A program made the position numbers and the translations under genes. A stretch of 64,000 nucleotides of DNA from Chryseobacterium gleum (GTDB lineage Bacteria; Bacteroidota; Bacteroidia; Flavobacteriales_D; Crocinitomicaceae), in the NCBI GenBank assembly GCA_945862165.1, contig CAMAXI010000001.1, forward strand, positions 496,001 through 560,000, read 5' to 3'. Of the stretch, positions 27,380 to 36,415 are shown one piece after another (position 1 is the stretch's first letter; the number at the start of each line of letters is the position of its first letter). A model generated the notes under the pieces. The model was not told the origin of the DNA and ran no database searches. It saw only the letters and a list, made by a program, of their open reading frames with translations.

Positions 27380-29077
27380 ATGAAAATTGTACTTATTTCG
27401 TTCTGTATCCTCTGCTATTCTGTCGTTAGTAGTCAATCTAACTATGTACTAACGTATAATTCTACATTAAAACTTCCATTTAAAACTATTCAAAATCACT
27501 TTAAAGATAGTTTAGAATTAAAAGTTTATTTAACAAAACTTCGCACAAAAGCGATAGAAAAAGGGTATCTCTTATTCTCCATCGATTCATTAATTTGTTC
27601 CCAAAAAGATGCTAGAACAAATTTTTATGTTGGACCAAAATTCAAAAGACTATTCCTTTCAATAGATCAAAACCAACGTAAATACATTGCTAATTCAACC
27701 GCAGCTGTTGAAAAAATGATTAGTAAAAATGCATTTACGCCTAAAAATGTAGCTGTAATTTTACAACAAATTGAAAATAATCTACTTAACAAAGGTTATC
27801 CATTTGCAAGTGTTCGATTAGACAGTATACATTTTCAAAACGACGATTTATTTGCACATTTACACATCGAAGAAAATAAAAGAATTACCTGGGGAGAATT
27901 AGTTATAAAGGGTAATGCATCAATAAATAACAAATTAATTCAATCCTATATTCAGATTCAGCTTGGTGATTTATTTCGAGAGGAACAATTACAAAACATA
28001 TCAAAACAGCTCAATCATATTCCTTTTATTACAGAGACGAAACCACTAGAATTATTGTTCCAAGAAGACAAAGTAGATCTCTACCTCTATTTGACCACAA
28101 AACCTGTAAGTTTAATCACTGGAGTACTTGGCTTACAACCGACAACAAAAAACAACACAACATCCTATGCACTTACCGGAGATATTCGCGCAAAATTAGT
28201 TAACAGCTTAAAAAAAGGAGAAAGTTTTGATTTACAATGGAAAAACTTACAAGCAAACACCCAATTATTAAAAACGAATATTTCTTTCCCTTCCATCTTA
28301 CGAAGTACATTTGGACTTGAAGGTCAATTTCAATTATTTAAAAAAGATACCACCTTCCTAGAATTAAAATCGGCACTTGCTATTCAATACTTATTATCCA
28401 ATGGAAATACCTTGAAGATGTTTTATCGTAATTATCAATCTTCCTTATTATCAAACGGACAATCTACTGCTGTAAGTTCAAATTTAGCAAATGTGAGTAC
28501 GAATTATTATGGTCTATCACTTCAAAAACAAACCATCGATTATCTTCCTTGCCCAACAAAAGGGTATATTATTCAATTAGAAGGTGCGCTTGGACTTCGA
28601 AATAAAAAAGACTCTATATTCAAAACTAACACAAAAACAACCACTGCGAAAATAGACTTCTTATTTAACCTATATTATGCTTTATATAAAAGACATATTC
28701 TTAAGTTTAATAGTGCTTCGGAAGTATTGTTTGCCCCATCGTATGCGAGAAATGAACTAGTTAGATTTGGCGGAATGGCCTCACAACGTGGTTTCAAAGA
28801 AGAGGAACTACGTGCAACATCTCGCGTATTAATTGCTTTTGAATATCGCTTTTTATTAGATCAAAATTCCTTTTTATTTTTATTTTTTGATCAAAGCTGG
28901 TATGAAAATAAAATCGCTTTAACGCGAAGAGATACCCCGTATGGATTTGGTGGCGGATTGACATTTGGAACACCATTAGGAATGTTTTCCATTTCCTATG
29001 CGCTAGGCAAACAACTAACTAACCCGATTTTAATTAGCAATGGGAATATCCATTTTGGATACACTTCTTATTTTTAA
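27380..29077 (+). CDS. Omp85 superfamily outer-membrane protein (TamA/BamA-like)
   Basis: A 565-aa protein with a signal peptide (VLISFCILCYSVVSSQ). Residues about 20-240 form POTRA-like alpha/beta units (QQIENNLLNKGYPFASVRLD, ELVIKGNASINNKLIQSYIQ), and about 250-565 a beta-barrel. The barrel carries the Omp85 landmark RFGGMASQRGFKEEEL (the RGF motif) and a late GFGGGLTFGTPLGMFSISYA strand. It ends in Phe (TSYF), as expected for a BAM substrate. It is shorter than BamA and nearer to TamA or a surface-lipoprotein assembly factor; the exact client is not evident. Convergent with mlaF, 11 bp apart. Confidence 0.82.
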   Translation: MKIVLISFCILCYSVVSSQSNYVLTYNSTLKLPFKTIQNHFKDSLELKVYLTKLRTKAIEKGYLLFSIDSLICSQKDARTNFYVGPKFKRLFLSIDQNQRKYIANSTAAVEKMISKNAFTPKNVAVILQQIENNLLNKGYPFASVRLDSIHFQNDDLFAHLHIEENKRITWGELVIKGNASINNKLIQSYIQIQLGDLFREEQLQNISKQLNHIPFITETKPLELLFQEDKVDLYLYLTTKPVSLITGVLGLQPTTKNNTTSYALTGDIRAKLVNSLKKGESFDLQWKNLQANTQLLKTNISFPSILRSTFGLEGQFQLFKKDTTFLELKSALAIQYLLSNGNTLKMFYRNYQSSLLSNGQSTAVSSNLANVSTNYYGLSLQKQTIDYLPCPTKGYIIQLEGALGLRNKKDSIFKTNTKTTTAKIDFLFNLYYALYKRHILKFNSASEVLFAPSYARNELVRFGGMASQRGFKEEELRATSRVLIAFEYRFLLDQNSFLFLFFDQSWYENKIALTRRDTPYGFGGGLTFGTPLGMFSISYALGKQLTNPILISNGNIHFGYTSYF

Positions 29078-29088
29078 GCCTTTTGAAA

Positions 29089-29850
29089 CTAAAGCTCATT
29101 TAGTTTACCCTTTATTTGCTTCATAAATTTTGAAGCATATACAAAGTCAATTACCTCTGGATTATTTGTCTTGATAATTTCTTCTTTAGTCCCTGACCAC
29201 CAATTTTTCCCTTGGTGCATAAAAGAAATCGTATCCCCTATTTCAATCACACTGTTCATATCGTGCGTAATGACAATGGTAGTGGTCTTAAAATCATGGG
29301 TAATTTCCTGAATTAATGCATCTATCAATATAGAAGTTTTAGGATCTAATCCTGAATTTGGTTCATCACAAAAAAGATAATTAGGATTCATAACAATCGC
29401 ACGAGCAATGGCAACACGCTTCTGCATTCCACCACTACATTCCGATGGAAATAAATTATTACGGCCACTTAAATTAACACGTTCTAAACAGAAATCAACT
29501 TGTTTTTGTTGTTCCCCTAATGTCATTTTGGTAAACATTTGCAAGGGAAAGCGGATATTATCCTCCACAGTCATAGAGTCAAATAAGGCAGCACCTTGAA
29601 AAAGCATCCCAATTTGTTTTCGAATTCCACGCATGGCTTTTTTATCCATCGTGCAAAAATCCGAACCATTATATAATATTTGACCAGAATTAACTGGATG
29701 TAATCCAACAATACATTTGGCAAGCACAGATTTTCCTTGCCCGGAAGAACCAATAATTAAATTAACTTTACCTTTCTCGAAGTTTACATTGACATTATCT
29801 AAAACCAAATGCTTTCCAAACTTCTTACTAACCCCTTTAACTTCTATCAT
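29089..29850 (-). CDS. mlaF: Lipid-asymmetry ABC transporter ATPase (MlaF-like)
   Basis: A 253-aa ABC ATPase. Walker A is GSSGQGKSVLA at about 34-44, the signature CSGGMQKRVAIARAI lies near 140, Walker B YLFCDEPNSGLDPKT near 160, and the switch His is in TIVITHDMN. The GMQKR signature and the paired MlaE permease mark the MlaF subgroup, which moves phospholipids between membranes with an MCE-domain substrate protein. The MCE gene (mlaD) is not in this window. The start overlaps the mlaE stop by 4 bp, indicating one transcript. Confidence 0.9.
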   Translation of the reverse strand: MIEVKGVSKKFGKHLVLDNVNVNFEKGKVNLIIGSSGQGKSVLAKCIVGLHPVNSGQILYNGSDFCTMDKKAMRGIRKQIGMLFQGAALFDSMTVEDNIRFPLQMFTKMTLGEQQKQVDFCLERVNLSGRNNLFPSECSGGMQKRVAIARAIVMNPNYLFCDEPNSGLDPKTSILIDALIQEITHDFKTTTIVITHDMNSVIEIGDTISFMHQGKNWWSGTKEEIIKTNNPEVIDFVYASKFMKQIKGKLNEL

Positions 29851-30632
29851 TTTAATAAAAACATTTGGGTGATAAAAAAATTAGCTATAAGAATAGCTAC
29901 ACTGCTATTAACGACAGCTTTCGTAGACGAACGACCAACATCGATAGCTCCTCCCTTTGTATAATAACCATAGAAAGAAGAAATAGAAACAATTAAAAAA
30001 GCAAATACTACTGACTTTGAAAGCGCATAAGTAATATCACTTACTTTAAAAAAGGAACGCAAACCAAATATATACGTATCCATCGACGACAAACCAGATC
30101 CTAATAAAGCCAATCCACCACCAAGTAAACTTAAACCAATAGAAAAGGTAACCAACAAAGGGAAAAATACAATCGCAGCAGTAATTTTAGGTAGCACTAA
30201 ATAGTTCAAGGAATTTACCCCCATAATTTCGAGCGCATCAATCTGTTCGGTGACACGCATCATCCCTACTTCAGAAGATACATTAGAACCTACTTTTCCA
30301 GCTAATATTAAAGAGATAATGGTAGGTGAAAATTCTAGAATGGTACTAGAACGTGTAATATAACCAATTGTATAGGCTGGTAAATAAGGCAAATCCATAT
30401 TTGCTGCAGTTTGAAGTGAAATAACTCCACCCATAAAAACAGACATCAACATTACGATAGGAAAAGATTCTACACCTATTAACTGAATTTCTTCCAGGAA
30501 ACGTTTCCAAAATATTTTAAATTTTTGAGGTTTGGAAAAAACCAACCACATCATTCCAGAATAACGTCCAATATTTGCTATAATTCGTAACATCTCTGCT
30601 AATTTAAGAGATAATTTTAATACTTGTTTCAA
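29847..30632 (-). CDS. mlaE: MlaE family ABC transporter permease
   Basis: A 261-aa inner-membrane permease. It has the MlaE-family landmarks IGVESFPIVMLMSVFMGGVI, ILAGKVGSNVSSEVGMMRVTEQIDALEIMGV (split here by context, near residues 111-141) and a C-terminal KSVVFAFLIVSISSFYGYYT. An N-terminal amphipathic segment precedes about five transmembrane helices. It is the membrane partner of the overlapping mlaF product. It is divergent from the SprT-like gene; the promoter box of that gene is only 42 bp away. Confidence 0.92.
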   Translation of the reverse strand: MKQVLKLSLKLAEMLRIIANIGRYSGMMWLVFSKPQKFKIFWKRFLEEIQLIGVESFPIVMLMSVFMGGVISLQTAANMDLPYLPAYTIGYITRSSTILEFSPTIISLILAGKVGSNVSSEVGMMRVTEQIDALEIMGVNSLNYLVLPKITAAIVFFPLLVTFSIGLSLLGGGLALLGSGLSSMDTYIFGLRSFFKVSDITYALSKSVVFAFLIVSISSFYGYYTKGGAIDVGRSSTKAVVNSSVAILIANFFITQMFLLK

Positions 30633-30673
30633 AAAAGATGGAAACTGAACGATAAAAAAGTTGTTTTCTTCCT

Positions 30674-30681
30674 TAACTTTG
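30674..30681 (+). promoter_or_regulatory. -7 promoter box of the SprT-like gene
   Basis: TAACTTTG is an exact TAnnTTTG match ending 8 bp before GTG 30690. It decides the start: the frame is open back to 30624, but that ATG lies upstream of the predicted transcription start. Confidence 0.55.
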
Positions 30682-30689
30682 TTTTAATC

Positions 30690-31319
30690 GTGGAGAAATT
30701 AACCGCAAAAGATAAAATCCAACAACAACTTAAACAGTTTCTTCCAGAAGGATTTGAGGAAATGATTGCTGACTTATTGTTTAGTGCTCATATACAATTT
30801 AAAATTGTTAAGCCTAGAAATACCAAACTAGGAGACTATCGTCCAGCGCACTCAGGAAAACCGCATCGAATTACCGTGAATGGAAATTTAAATAAATTTT
30901 CATTTTTAATTACTACCGTGCACGAGTTCGCACATCTTACCACGTATTTAGAATTTGGAAGAAGTGTTTCTCCACACGGAAATGAATGGAAAAATCACTA
31001 TCGAAAATTACTAATACCGGTTTTAGATAAAAAAATACTTCCTAAAGACATTGAAAATGCTTTGATCAACTCTTTGGTAAACACCAAAGCATCCTCCTGT
31101 GCTGACATACCATTAATGCGCGTATTAAAAAACTACGATAAACAAAATGAATCGTTCGTTTTTATTGAGGACATTGAAAAAAATGCACATTTCATGCTAC
31201 AAGGAAAAGAATTTATCAAAGGAGAATTAAGACGTAAACGCTTTTTATGTGAAGATGTTTCCACTAAAAAAAAATACCTGATTCATACTTTGGCTGAAGT
31301 AATTCCTATATTTGAATAA
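30690..31319 (+). CDS. SprT-like zinc metalloprotease domain protein
   Basis: A 209-aa protein from GTG 30690 (VEKLTAKDKIQ). The SprT-like domain is centred on the zinc motif VHEFAHLTTY near residue 92, with SVSPHGNEWKNHY giving a further His/Glu region about 20 residues on, as in SprT/Spartan-type proteases. The C-terminal part has VFIEDIEKNAHFMLQGKEFI and a basic tail, but the Cys-rich zinc ribbon seen in many SprT proteins is missing; single Cys residues near 136 and 190 are not paired. Such proteins may act on DNA-protein crosslinks. manC follows 17 bp downstream. Confidence 0.8.
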   Translation: MEKLTAKDKIQQQLKQFLPEGFEEMIADLLFSAHIQFKIVKPRNTKLGDYRPAHSGKPHRITVNGNLNKFSFLITTVHEFAHLTTYLEFGRSVSPHGNEWKNHYRKLLIPVLDKKILPKDIENALINSLVNTKASSCADIPLMRVLKNYDKQNESFVFIEDIEKNAHFMLQGKEFIKGELRRKRFLCEDVSTKKKYLIHTLAEVIPIFE

Positions 31320-31336
31320 TAAATACAAACTTTTTA

Positions 31337-32422
31337 ATGGAAAATAATTATTGCGTAATAATGGCAGGCGGTGTTGGCAGTCGTTTTTGGCCAATGTCAA
31401 CACCTCAAAAACCAAAACAATTTTTAGACGTTCTGGGTATCGGTAAATCGTTACTTCAAATGACTTTCGAACGACTATGTAACATTGCTCCAAAAGAAAA
31501 TATCTTCATTGTAACAAACGAAGGATATGTAGATTTAGTTAAAGAACAATTACCATCCATTGAAATAAATCGTATCTTAACAGAACCGAAACGTAAAAAT
31601 ACAGCACCATGTATTGCGTATGCAGCTGCAAAAATTTATGATCTGAATCCGAATGCGACTTTAGTTGTAGCGCCTTCAGACCACTTAATTCTAAAAGAAG
31701 AGAAATTTACTTCGATCGTAAATATCGCAATCACGCAAGCAAATTCTGACGAACGACTTGTAACACTTGGTATCCAACCGTCTCGACCTGATACTGGATA
31801 TGGTTATATCGAATTCGAAGAAGTAGGAGATATGATTGGTGGTGAAGTCAAAGAAGTCAAACATTTTAGAGAAAAACCAAACAAAGAATTAGCTGAACTA
31901 TTTGTGAAAGCTGGTAATTTCTATTGGAATTCGGGAATATTTATTTGGAAAGCATCCTCCATTTTAAATGCACTAAAAAAATTCAACAATTCATTATACG
32001 AACTTTTTAGCCCTGAAAATGGATTTTACAACACATCAAATGAGCAAGATAAAGTAAATCATTGTTTTCATGTTTGTGAAGATATTTCAATCGATTTTGC
32101 AGTGATGGAACATGCGAAAAATGTGGATGTTGTTCTTGCAAATTTTGATTGGTCCGATCTTGGAACATGGGGGAGTTTATATACGCATTTAGACAAAGAC
32201 TATAATGGAAATGCTGTAATAGGAGAACATGTACACATGATAAACTCCAGCAATTGTATCGTAAATTTACCTTCAAATAAGCTAGCTTTAATTGAAGGGA
32301 TGAACAATTACATCATTGTTGAATCAGACAATATGTTGATGATTTTAAATAAATCCGACGAGCAAAATATTAAAGAATATATGTTCGCTTTAAAAGAAAA
32401 AAGTCCAACTCTTTTTAAATAA
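31337..32422 (+). CDS. manC: Mannose-1-phosphate guanylyltransferase
   Basis: A 361-aa nucleotidyltransferase. The N-terminal motif MAGGVGSRFWPMS followed by KPKQFLD is the pyrophosphorylase signature of GDP-mannose synthases. Further motifs are LTEPKRKNTAPCIAYAA, VVAPSDHLI, the sugar-binding FREKPNKELAE and NWNSGIF-like FYWNSGIFIWK. It makes GDP-mannose from mannose-1-phosphate and GTP for glycan and O-antigen synthesis. It lacks the C-terminal isomerase domain of bifunctional ManC/AlgA. It follows the SprT-like gene and may also use a TATATTTG box at 31307-31314 inside that gene's end. A terminator follows. Confidence 0.93.
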   Translation: MENNYCVIMAGGVGSRFWPMSTPQKPKQFLDVLGIGKSLLQMTFERLCNIAPKENIFIVTNEGYVDLVKEQLPSIEINRILTEPKRKNTAPCIAYAAAKIYDLNPNATLVVAPSDHLILKEEKFTSIVNIAITQANSDERLVTLGIQPSRPDTGYGYIEFEEVGDMIGGEVKEVKHFREKPNKELAELFVKAGNFYWNSGIFIWKASSILNALKKFNNSLYELFSPENGFYNTSNEQDKVNHCFHVCEDISIDFAVMEHAKNVDVVLANFDWSDLGTWGSLYTHLDKDYNGNAVIGEHVHMINSSNCIVNLPSNKLALIEGMNNYIIVESDNMLMILNKSDEQNIKEYMFALKEKSPTLFK

Positions 32423-32442
32423 AAGTACTATCGAAGAATTAT

Positions 32443-32470
32443 CGCTCAACCTATGTTGGGCGTTTTTTTT
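32443..32470 (+). terminator. Rho-independent terminator of manC
   Basis: CGCTCAAC and GTTGGGCG pair (one G-T pair) around a CTAT loop, followed by eight T residues on the plus strand. Confidence 0.88.
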
Positions 32471-32479
32471 GAATAAAAA

Positions 32480-33430
32480 TTAATCTTCTAACAAAAACTT
32501 CCTCCCTACTCCATTCAACACTACAAAATACATTCCTTTTGGGAAAGTTGTCAAATCAACATTTGTTGAATCAATAAAGTTTTGTTGAAATACGTTTTCT
32601 CCTTTTATAGTGTAAACCTCCACCCTATTTTCACATGGGGCATTTACATAAAAAACACCACTAGATGGATTGGGGGAAATGGAAAATTGTAGTGTAGCTT
32701 CTTCTAATCCCAAAGACTCTGAATGAATCACTCCAACTGCATCTAAATCAAATCCGGCTGAAGGATAAGGTGTTGGATATGGATCATTAATTAAATTGTT
32801 TTTTGAATCTCTACTTCCAAACATCGGGTTTATACTACCTACAATATCCACAATTTTTACATGGGTAATAGCACGCGTATTTAACCCAACACTATCTTTT
32901 AATTCATCTAAATCAAAAGGTGTTCCGTAGTTCACTTTGTATTTACCTGCTAGATTGTTTAGTTTTGTTGGATCCATTGCAGCATTATTATCCAATTGAA
33001 CAAGAGTATCTAATAAGGAAACACTTGGGAAACGAACAAAATGTATTCCATCTGAACTAACTTCTACAAATGCTAGTTCAAGAAACGAATTATTAAATCC
33101 ATTCTCAAACACAGCAAAGTCAGGACCATTCCCATTGCTTATTGGATAATCAAATGTAACAATCGCTTCTCCTGCATCTCCAAGACTTAAAACACCATTC
33201 GTTCCTGCCTTACCCAACACAGATTGCGCATCCCCAACCGAAGGTTTTCCAAGATTTTTATTTGCGACATCTAACCAACCAAGTTTAATGGTACATGTAT
33301 TTGCCCAGCATTTAAACACCGAAGAATCTTTATAAATCGCTTGTGAACCATTTACTCCAACACCTGGAGCATACTGTGACTTCACAAATAAACTTGTAGA
33401 AACAAATAAAAAAAGAATTATTTTATTCAT
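32480..33430 (-). CDS. T9SS type A secreted surface protein in the B12 operon
   Basis: A 316-aa protein with a signal peptide (IILFLFVSTSLFVKSQ). The body (about 17-235) holds GEAIVTFDYPISNGNGPDFA, VFENGFNNSFLELAFVEVSS, a region rich in Asp/Asn, and AGFDLDAVGVIHS. These mark a beta-sandwich cell-surface protein family of unknown function often found beside cobalamin-regulated receptors (from memory). The last 75 residues (QFSISPNPSSGVFYV ... YTIKGENV ... FPKGMYFVVL) are a type A sorting domain, so T9SS exports it. Its start overlaps the beta-propeller gene by 8 bp, making it the last gene of the riboswitch operon. A role in capturing corrinoids at the surface is inference. Confidence 0.8.
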   Translation of the reverse strand: MNKIILFLFVSTSLFVKSQYAPGVGVNGSQAIYKDSSVFKCWANTCTIKLGWLDVANKNLGKPSVGDAQSVLGKAGTNGVLSLGDAGEAIVTFDYPISNGNGPDFAVFENGFNNSFLELAFVEVSSDGIHFVRFPSVSLLDTLVQLDNNAAMDPTKLNNLAGKYKVNYGTPFDLDELKDSVGLNTRAITHVKIVDIVGSINPMFGSRDSKNNLINDPYPTPYPSAGFDLDAVGVIHSESLGLEEATLQFSISPNPSSGVFYVNAPCENRVEVYTIKGENVFQQNFIDSTNVDLTTFPKGMYFVVLNGVGRKFLLED

Positions 33431-34457
33431 AGTAAATCAAAGAATTAGGATTGAGTCCAACATGAATTTTTTGTATGAATTCACCTGAATTCGAAAAGCG
33501 ATGGACGTAACCCGAATTAGTATAGGCATTCGCATCAAATACAAACAACTGCTTTAGTACTTCAACATATTGTATGCGATAAAGTGTCGTGATGCCGTTT
33601 AATGGTATAAAGTCTGAATTAATCGTAGCATTTGTTTTCATATCATACAGAGAAACAGATTCAGAAGTATAAATCAACAACAGATTTTCCATCTTTTCAA
33701 TTCCTGAAATTTTTAAGGAGATTGTTTCTTGATTTTTGGAGATACCTAAATTTACCTTTTTAAGGACAGAAGGAAAGGTACTGTAATCCCCACGGACATG
33801 CACAAATAAAGTTGAGTCGTTTTGGGCTACAATTTTCCCTGGATTCTTACCTACTATTATTTTATCTAATTCTACTAAACTTTTACAATCAATAACAGAA
33901 ATAGAAGAATCTAAGGAAGGATTTAATCCGCCCGAATTGGAAACAAATAATCGATCATTTACAACCAGCATGTTTTCAGGGTTATCGCCTACTTTAATTC
34001 GTTTTTCAATTTGTAAACCGACTGTATCAATAACATCTACGTATCCATCAAAACAAGAAATGAACACTTTACCACCATAACAAGCCAAATTTCTAGGTTG
34101 CCTTGCTTTCCCATTGTGGATCATTTCCAATTGTTTAATGGAAACTCCTGTTTTTGCATTCAGAATTTCAACTGTACTAGAAACATTTACAATTATGTAT
34201 ATTTTATTCCCGTACCTCAATAAGTCATTCCCAGTATCTCCTAATTTTCTTCCAGTTTTTTGTAGAAATAAATCCTCAGTTACTTTACCAGTCGATAGAT
34301 CCATCCAAGACAAACTCGCATTATTCAGATTAAAAAGTCCTTCATTCAAAACCAAGAAACCATTTTTTAATTCATTAGTATCTAGACTAAAAGAAGAAAC
34401 TGCTTTTTTACAAGAAGAAAGAAATAGTATAAAAAGACAAAAACTAATTAAACGCAT
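33423..34457 (-). CDS. BtuG-like beta-propeller surface lipoprotein (YncE/DUF5074 type)
   Basis: A 344-aa lipoprotein: ISFCLFILFLSSC gives a lipobox Cys at residue 16. The mature protein is a repeated beta-blade pattern (FLVLNEGLFNLNNASLSWMD, LACYGGKVFISCFDGYVDVI, NMLVVNDRLFVSNSGG, GKIVAQNDSTLFVHV), that is a YncE-like seven-blade propeller. In gut Bacteroides the corresponding lipoprotein BtuG binds vitamin B12 very tightly and caps the BtuB receptor. The order here, directly after the TonB receptor and behind a cobalamin riboswitch, supports the same job. Overlaps of 14 bp upstream and 8 bp downstream show tight coupling. Confidence 0.83.
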   Translation of the reverse strand: MRLISFCLFILFLSSCKKAVSSFSLDTNELKNGFLVLNEGLFNLNNASLSWMDLSTGKVTEDLFLQKTGRKLGDTGNDLLRYGNKIYIIVNVSSTVEILNAKTGVSIKQLEMIHNGKARQPRNLACYGGKVFISCFDGYVDVIDTVGLQIEKRIKVGDNPENMLVVNDRLFVSNSGGLNPSLDSSISVIDCKSLVELDKIIVGKNPGKIVAQNDSTLFVHVRGDYSTFPSVLKKVNLGISKNQETISLKISGIEKMENLLLIYTSESVSLYDMKTNATINSDFIPLNGITTLYRIQYVEVLKQLFVFDANAYTNSGYVHRFSNSGEFIQKIHVGLNPNSLIYYE

Positions 34458-36405
34458 AATTTAAAGAGACTATATAATTTCTACCTGGCATCACAAAATA
34501 ACTAACATATTGATAATTAGTATTTGTAAAATTCTTTATGGTCGCACTCAACTTCCATTTGTTCTTTTTATATACATTCATTCTATATTGACAAGTGATG
34601 TCAAACGTAGAAAATCCAAGTAATAAGTTCGATGTATTATTTTCATTAAGCACATAGCGACTCGACAATGCAGAATTACTAATTAACAACCCTGTTTTAT
34701 TATTTAATAAGATTGAAACTTCCGATTGCAAGGTGTGAGCAGGAAAATAGGCTAATTGATTTTTATACGTAAACGAATTCTCCTCTGAAATGTCTTGAAC
34801 TTTTTGATAAGCATAGTTGATGGAAGCATCCAACTCAAAATTTTCAGTGAGTTTCCAATTTTTGCGGAGCAAAATATCTACCCCGAATATTTGTACTTTT
34901 CCTACATTCAAAATCGTCCAAACAAATAAATTCTTGGAAGGGATCGCTAAAATTTTGTCATCCACTTTATTATAATATGCGTCCAAACTCAGATGAAGTG
35001 AATTTTTCAAAAAACGATAGGATGTCCCTATTGCGTATTGTAAGGCTAACTCTGGTTTTAATTCTTTATTGCCAATCGCATTATAGTACAATTCACTAAA
35101 CGAAGGCATACGAAACGTTTGTTTGAACCAAGCCCTTGGCAAACCTAGTAAAGAATGATAGTTACGCTTTTCTAGTTGAAGATAGGTTGTCCAAGCAGTC
35201 GTGTTTTTTACAGATGCTCCTTGTTGATTTTGTAACGAATGATTTCCAACTTGAGCAGTAAAAGAGAGCGTTTTTAATGTTGCTTTCATTCCCAAAACCG
35301 ACTGAAGGTGATAACGTTTTGGTGAAAAAACATATTGATTCGTTGCTGTCAAACTACTGAATGTATGTTCTATACCTCCATACAACATGAAAACACTGTC
35401 TATGATTTTTCGGTTCAAGGTCACCCCAGATTGATTAATTGTGTTAAAGTACCATTGATTTAACCCGCCCGAATTATTCAAATAGGATGGGTCAATATAA
35501 TTCAAATAACCATAATTAAGGCTATTATAGATATTCATTTTTCCTTTCTCGCTTTTGTTTTCTAAAACAACGTTAGCATACGTATTTTGTTGATTTAATT
35601 CTTGATTCGAAGTTTCATTATATAATATCACGGCACCAGGCAATCCTCTTTCTGAGTGATTGAAATGAATAGTTGTTCTAATTTTCAAATTTTGATTCAA
35701 ATCTTTCGAATAATTAATCCCTCCAAATACCTCACTCAGTTGATTGTTTTTTCGCATACTTGTAGTGCTAAAATTTCCATTTTCAATTGTGTAAGGATAA
35801 TTCCCAGAAAAACTTCTGTACTTAGCATAGACGCTTAACAATGATTTAGCGACACTCCTTTTATAACTTCCATAGTTGTCGAACTGACCAAATGAACCTA
35901 CTTTAGAAGTATATCTTACTTCCATCGTGTCGTTGGTTTGTCTATTTTCAAAAGTATTTATGGATAATATATTTCCCTGCATTAAGGCTGAAATTGGTAG
36001 TAATTCATCAGATGGCACCCCTGAAGTGAAAGATAGACTATGTACATTATCTACTTGTAAATTACTTAAATCTAACTGACCAATCATTGTATTTTGAAGA
36101 GCGAATCCATCCAAAACAATTGCAGTATTAGTACCCGAAATTCCTCGGTAGGCAATGGTTTTCATACCTCCGATACCGCCATAATTTTTCAACGTAATCC
36201 CTGCAATTTTTTGAGTCAATGCTCCAATATCTTCCGAAGCATATAATCCGATTTTTTTTACTGAAATAACTTGACTTTCCCCTGAAAGCAGGATAGAATC
36301 GTTTAACAATTCTATCCTAACTCCTGGGAGGGATTTCTCTTTTTCTTGACTAAATAAATAAAGATTCAGACATAAAAAATAAATAAGCAATGAGTTTTTC
36401 AGCAC
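34444..36405 (-). CDS. TonB-dependent receptor, probable vitamin B12 receptor (BtuB-like)
   Basis: A 653-aa outer-membrane receptor. A signal peptide (LLIYFLCLNLYLFSQ) is followed by a plug domain (about 40-150) with SVKKIGLYASEDIGALTQKI, the plug core GGIGGMKTIAYRGISGTNTA and VLDGFALQNTMIGQLDLSNL. A 22-strand type barrel follows, ending in a C-terminal aromatic strand (IVSLNYAFN). A TonB box is not obvious. No carboxypeptidase-regulatory domain is present, so it is of the compact BtuB/metal-chelate class rather than SusC. The cobalamin riboswitch upstream and BtuG-like neighbour point to corrinoid uptake driven by TonB-ExbBD. Confidence 0.88.
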   Translation of the reverse strand: MLKNSLLIYFLCLNLYLFSQEKEKSLPGVRIELLNDSILLSGESQVISVKKIGLYASEDIGALTQKIAGITLKNYGGIGGMKTIAYRGISGTNTAIVLDGFALQNTMIGQLDLSNLQVDNVHSLSFTSGVPSDELLPISALMQGNILSINTFENRQTNDTMEVRYTSKVGSFGQFDNYGSYKRSVAKSLLSVYAKYRSFSGNYPYTIENGNFSTTSMRKNNQLSEVFGGINYSKDLNQNLKIRTTIHFNHSERGLPGAVILYNETSNQELNQQNTYANVVLENKSEKGKMNIYNSLNYGYLNYIDPSYLNNSGGLNQWYFNTINQSGVTLNRKIIDSVFMLYGGIEHTFSSLTATNQYVFSPKRYHLQSVLGMKATLKTLSFTAQVGNHSLQNQQGASVKNTTAWTTYLQLEKRNYHSLLGLPRAWFKQTFRMPSFSELYYNAIGNKELKPELALQYAIGTSYRFLKNSLHLSLDAYYNKVDDKILAIPSKNLFVWTILNVGKVQIFGVDILLRKNWKLTENFELDASINYAYQKVQDISEENSFTYKNQLAYFPAHTLQSEVSILLNNKTGLLISNSALSSRYVLNENNTSNLLLGFSTFDITCQYRMNVYKKNKWKLSATIKNFTNTNYQYVSYFVMPGRNYIVSLNYAFN

Positions 36406-36415
36406 GAAAAAGTAG

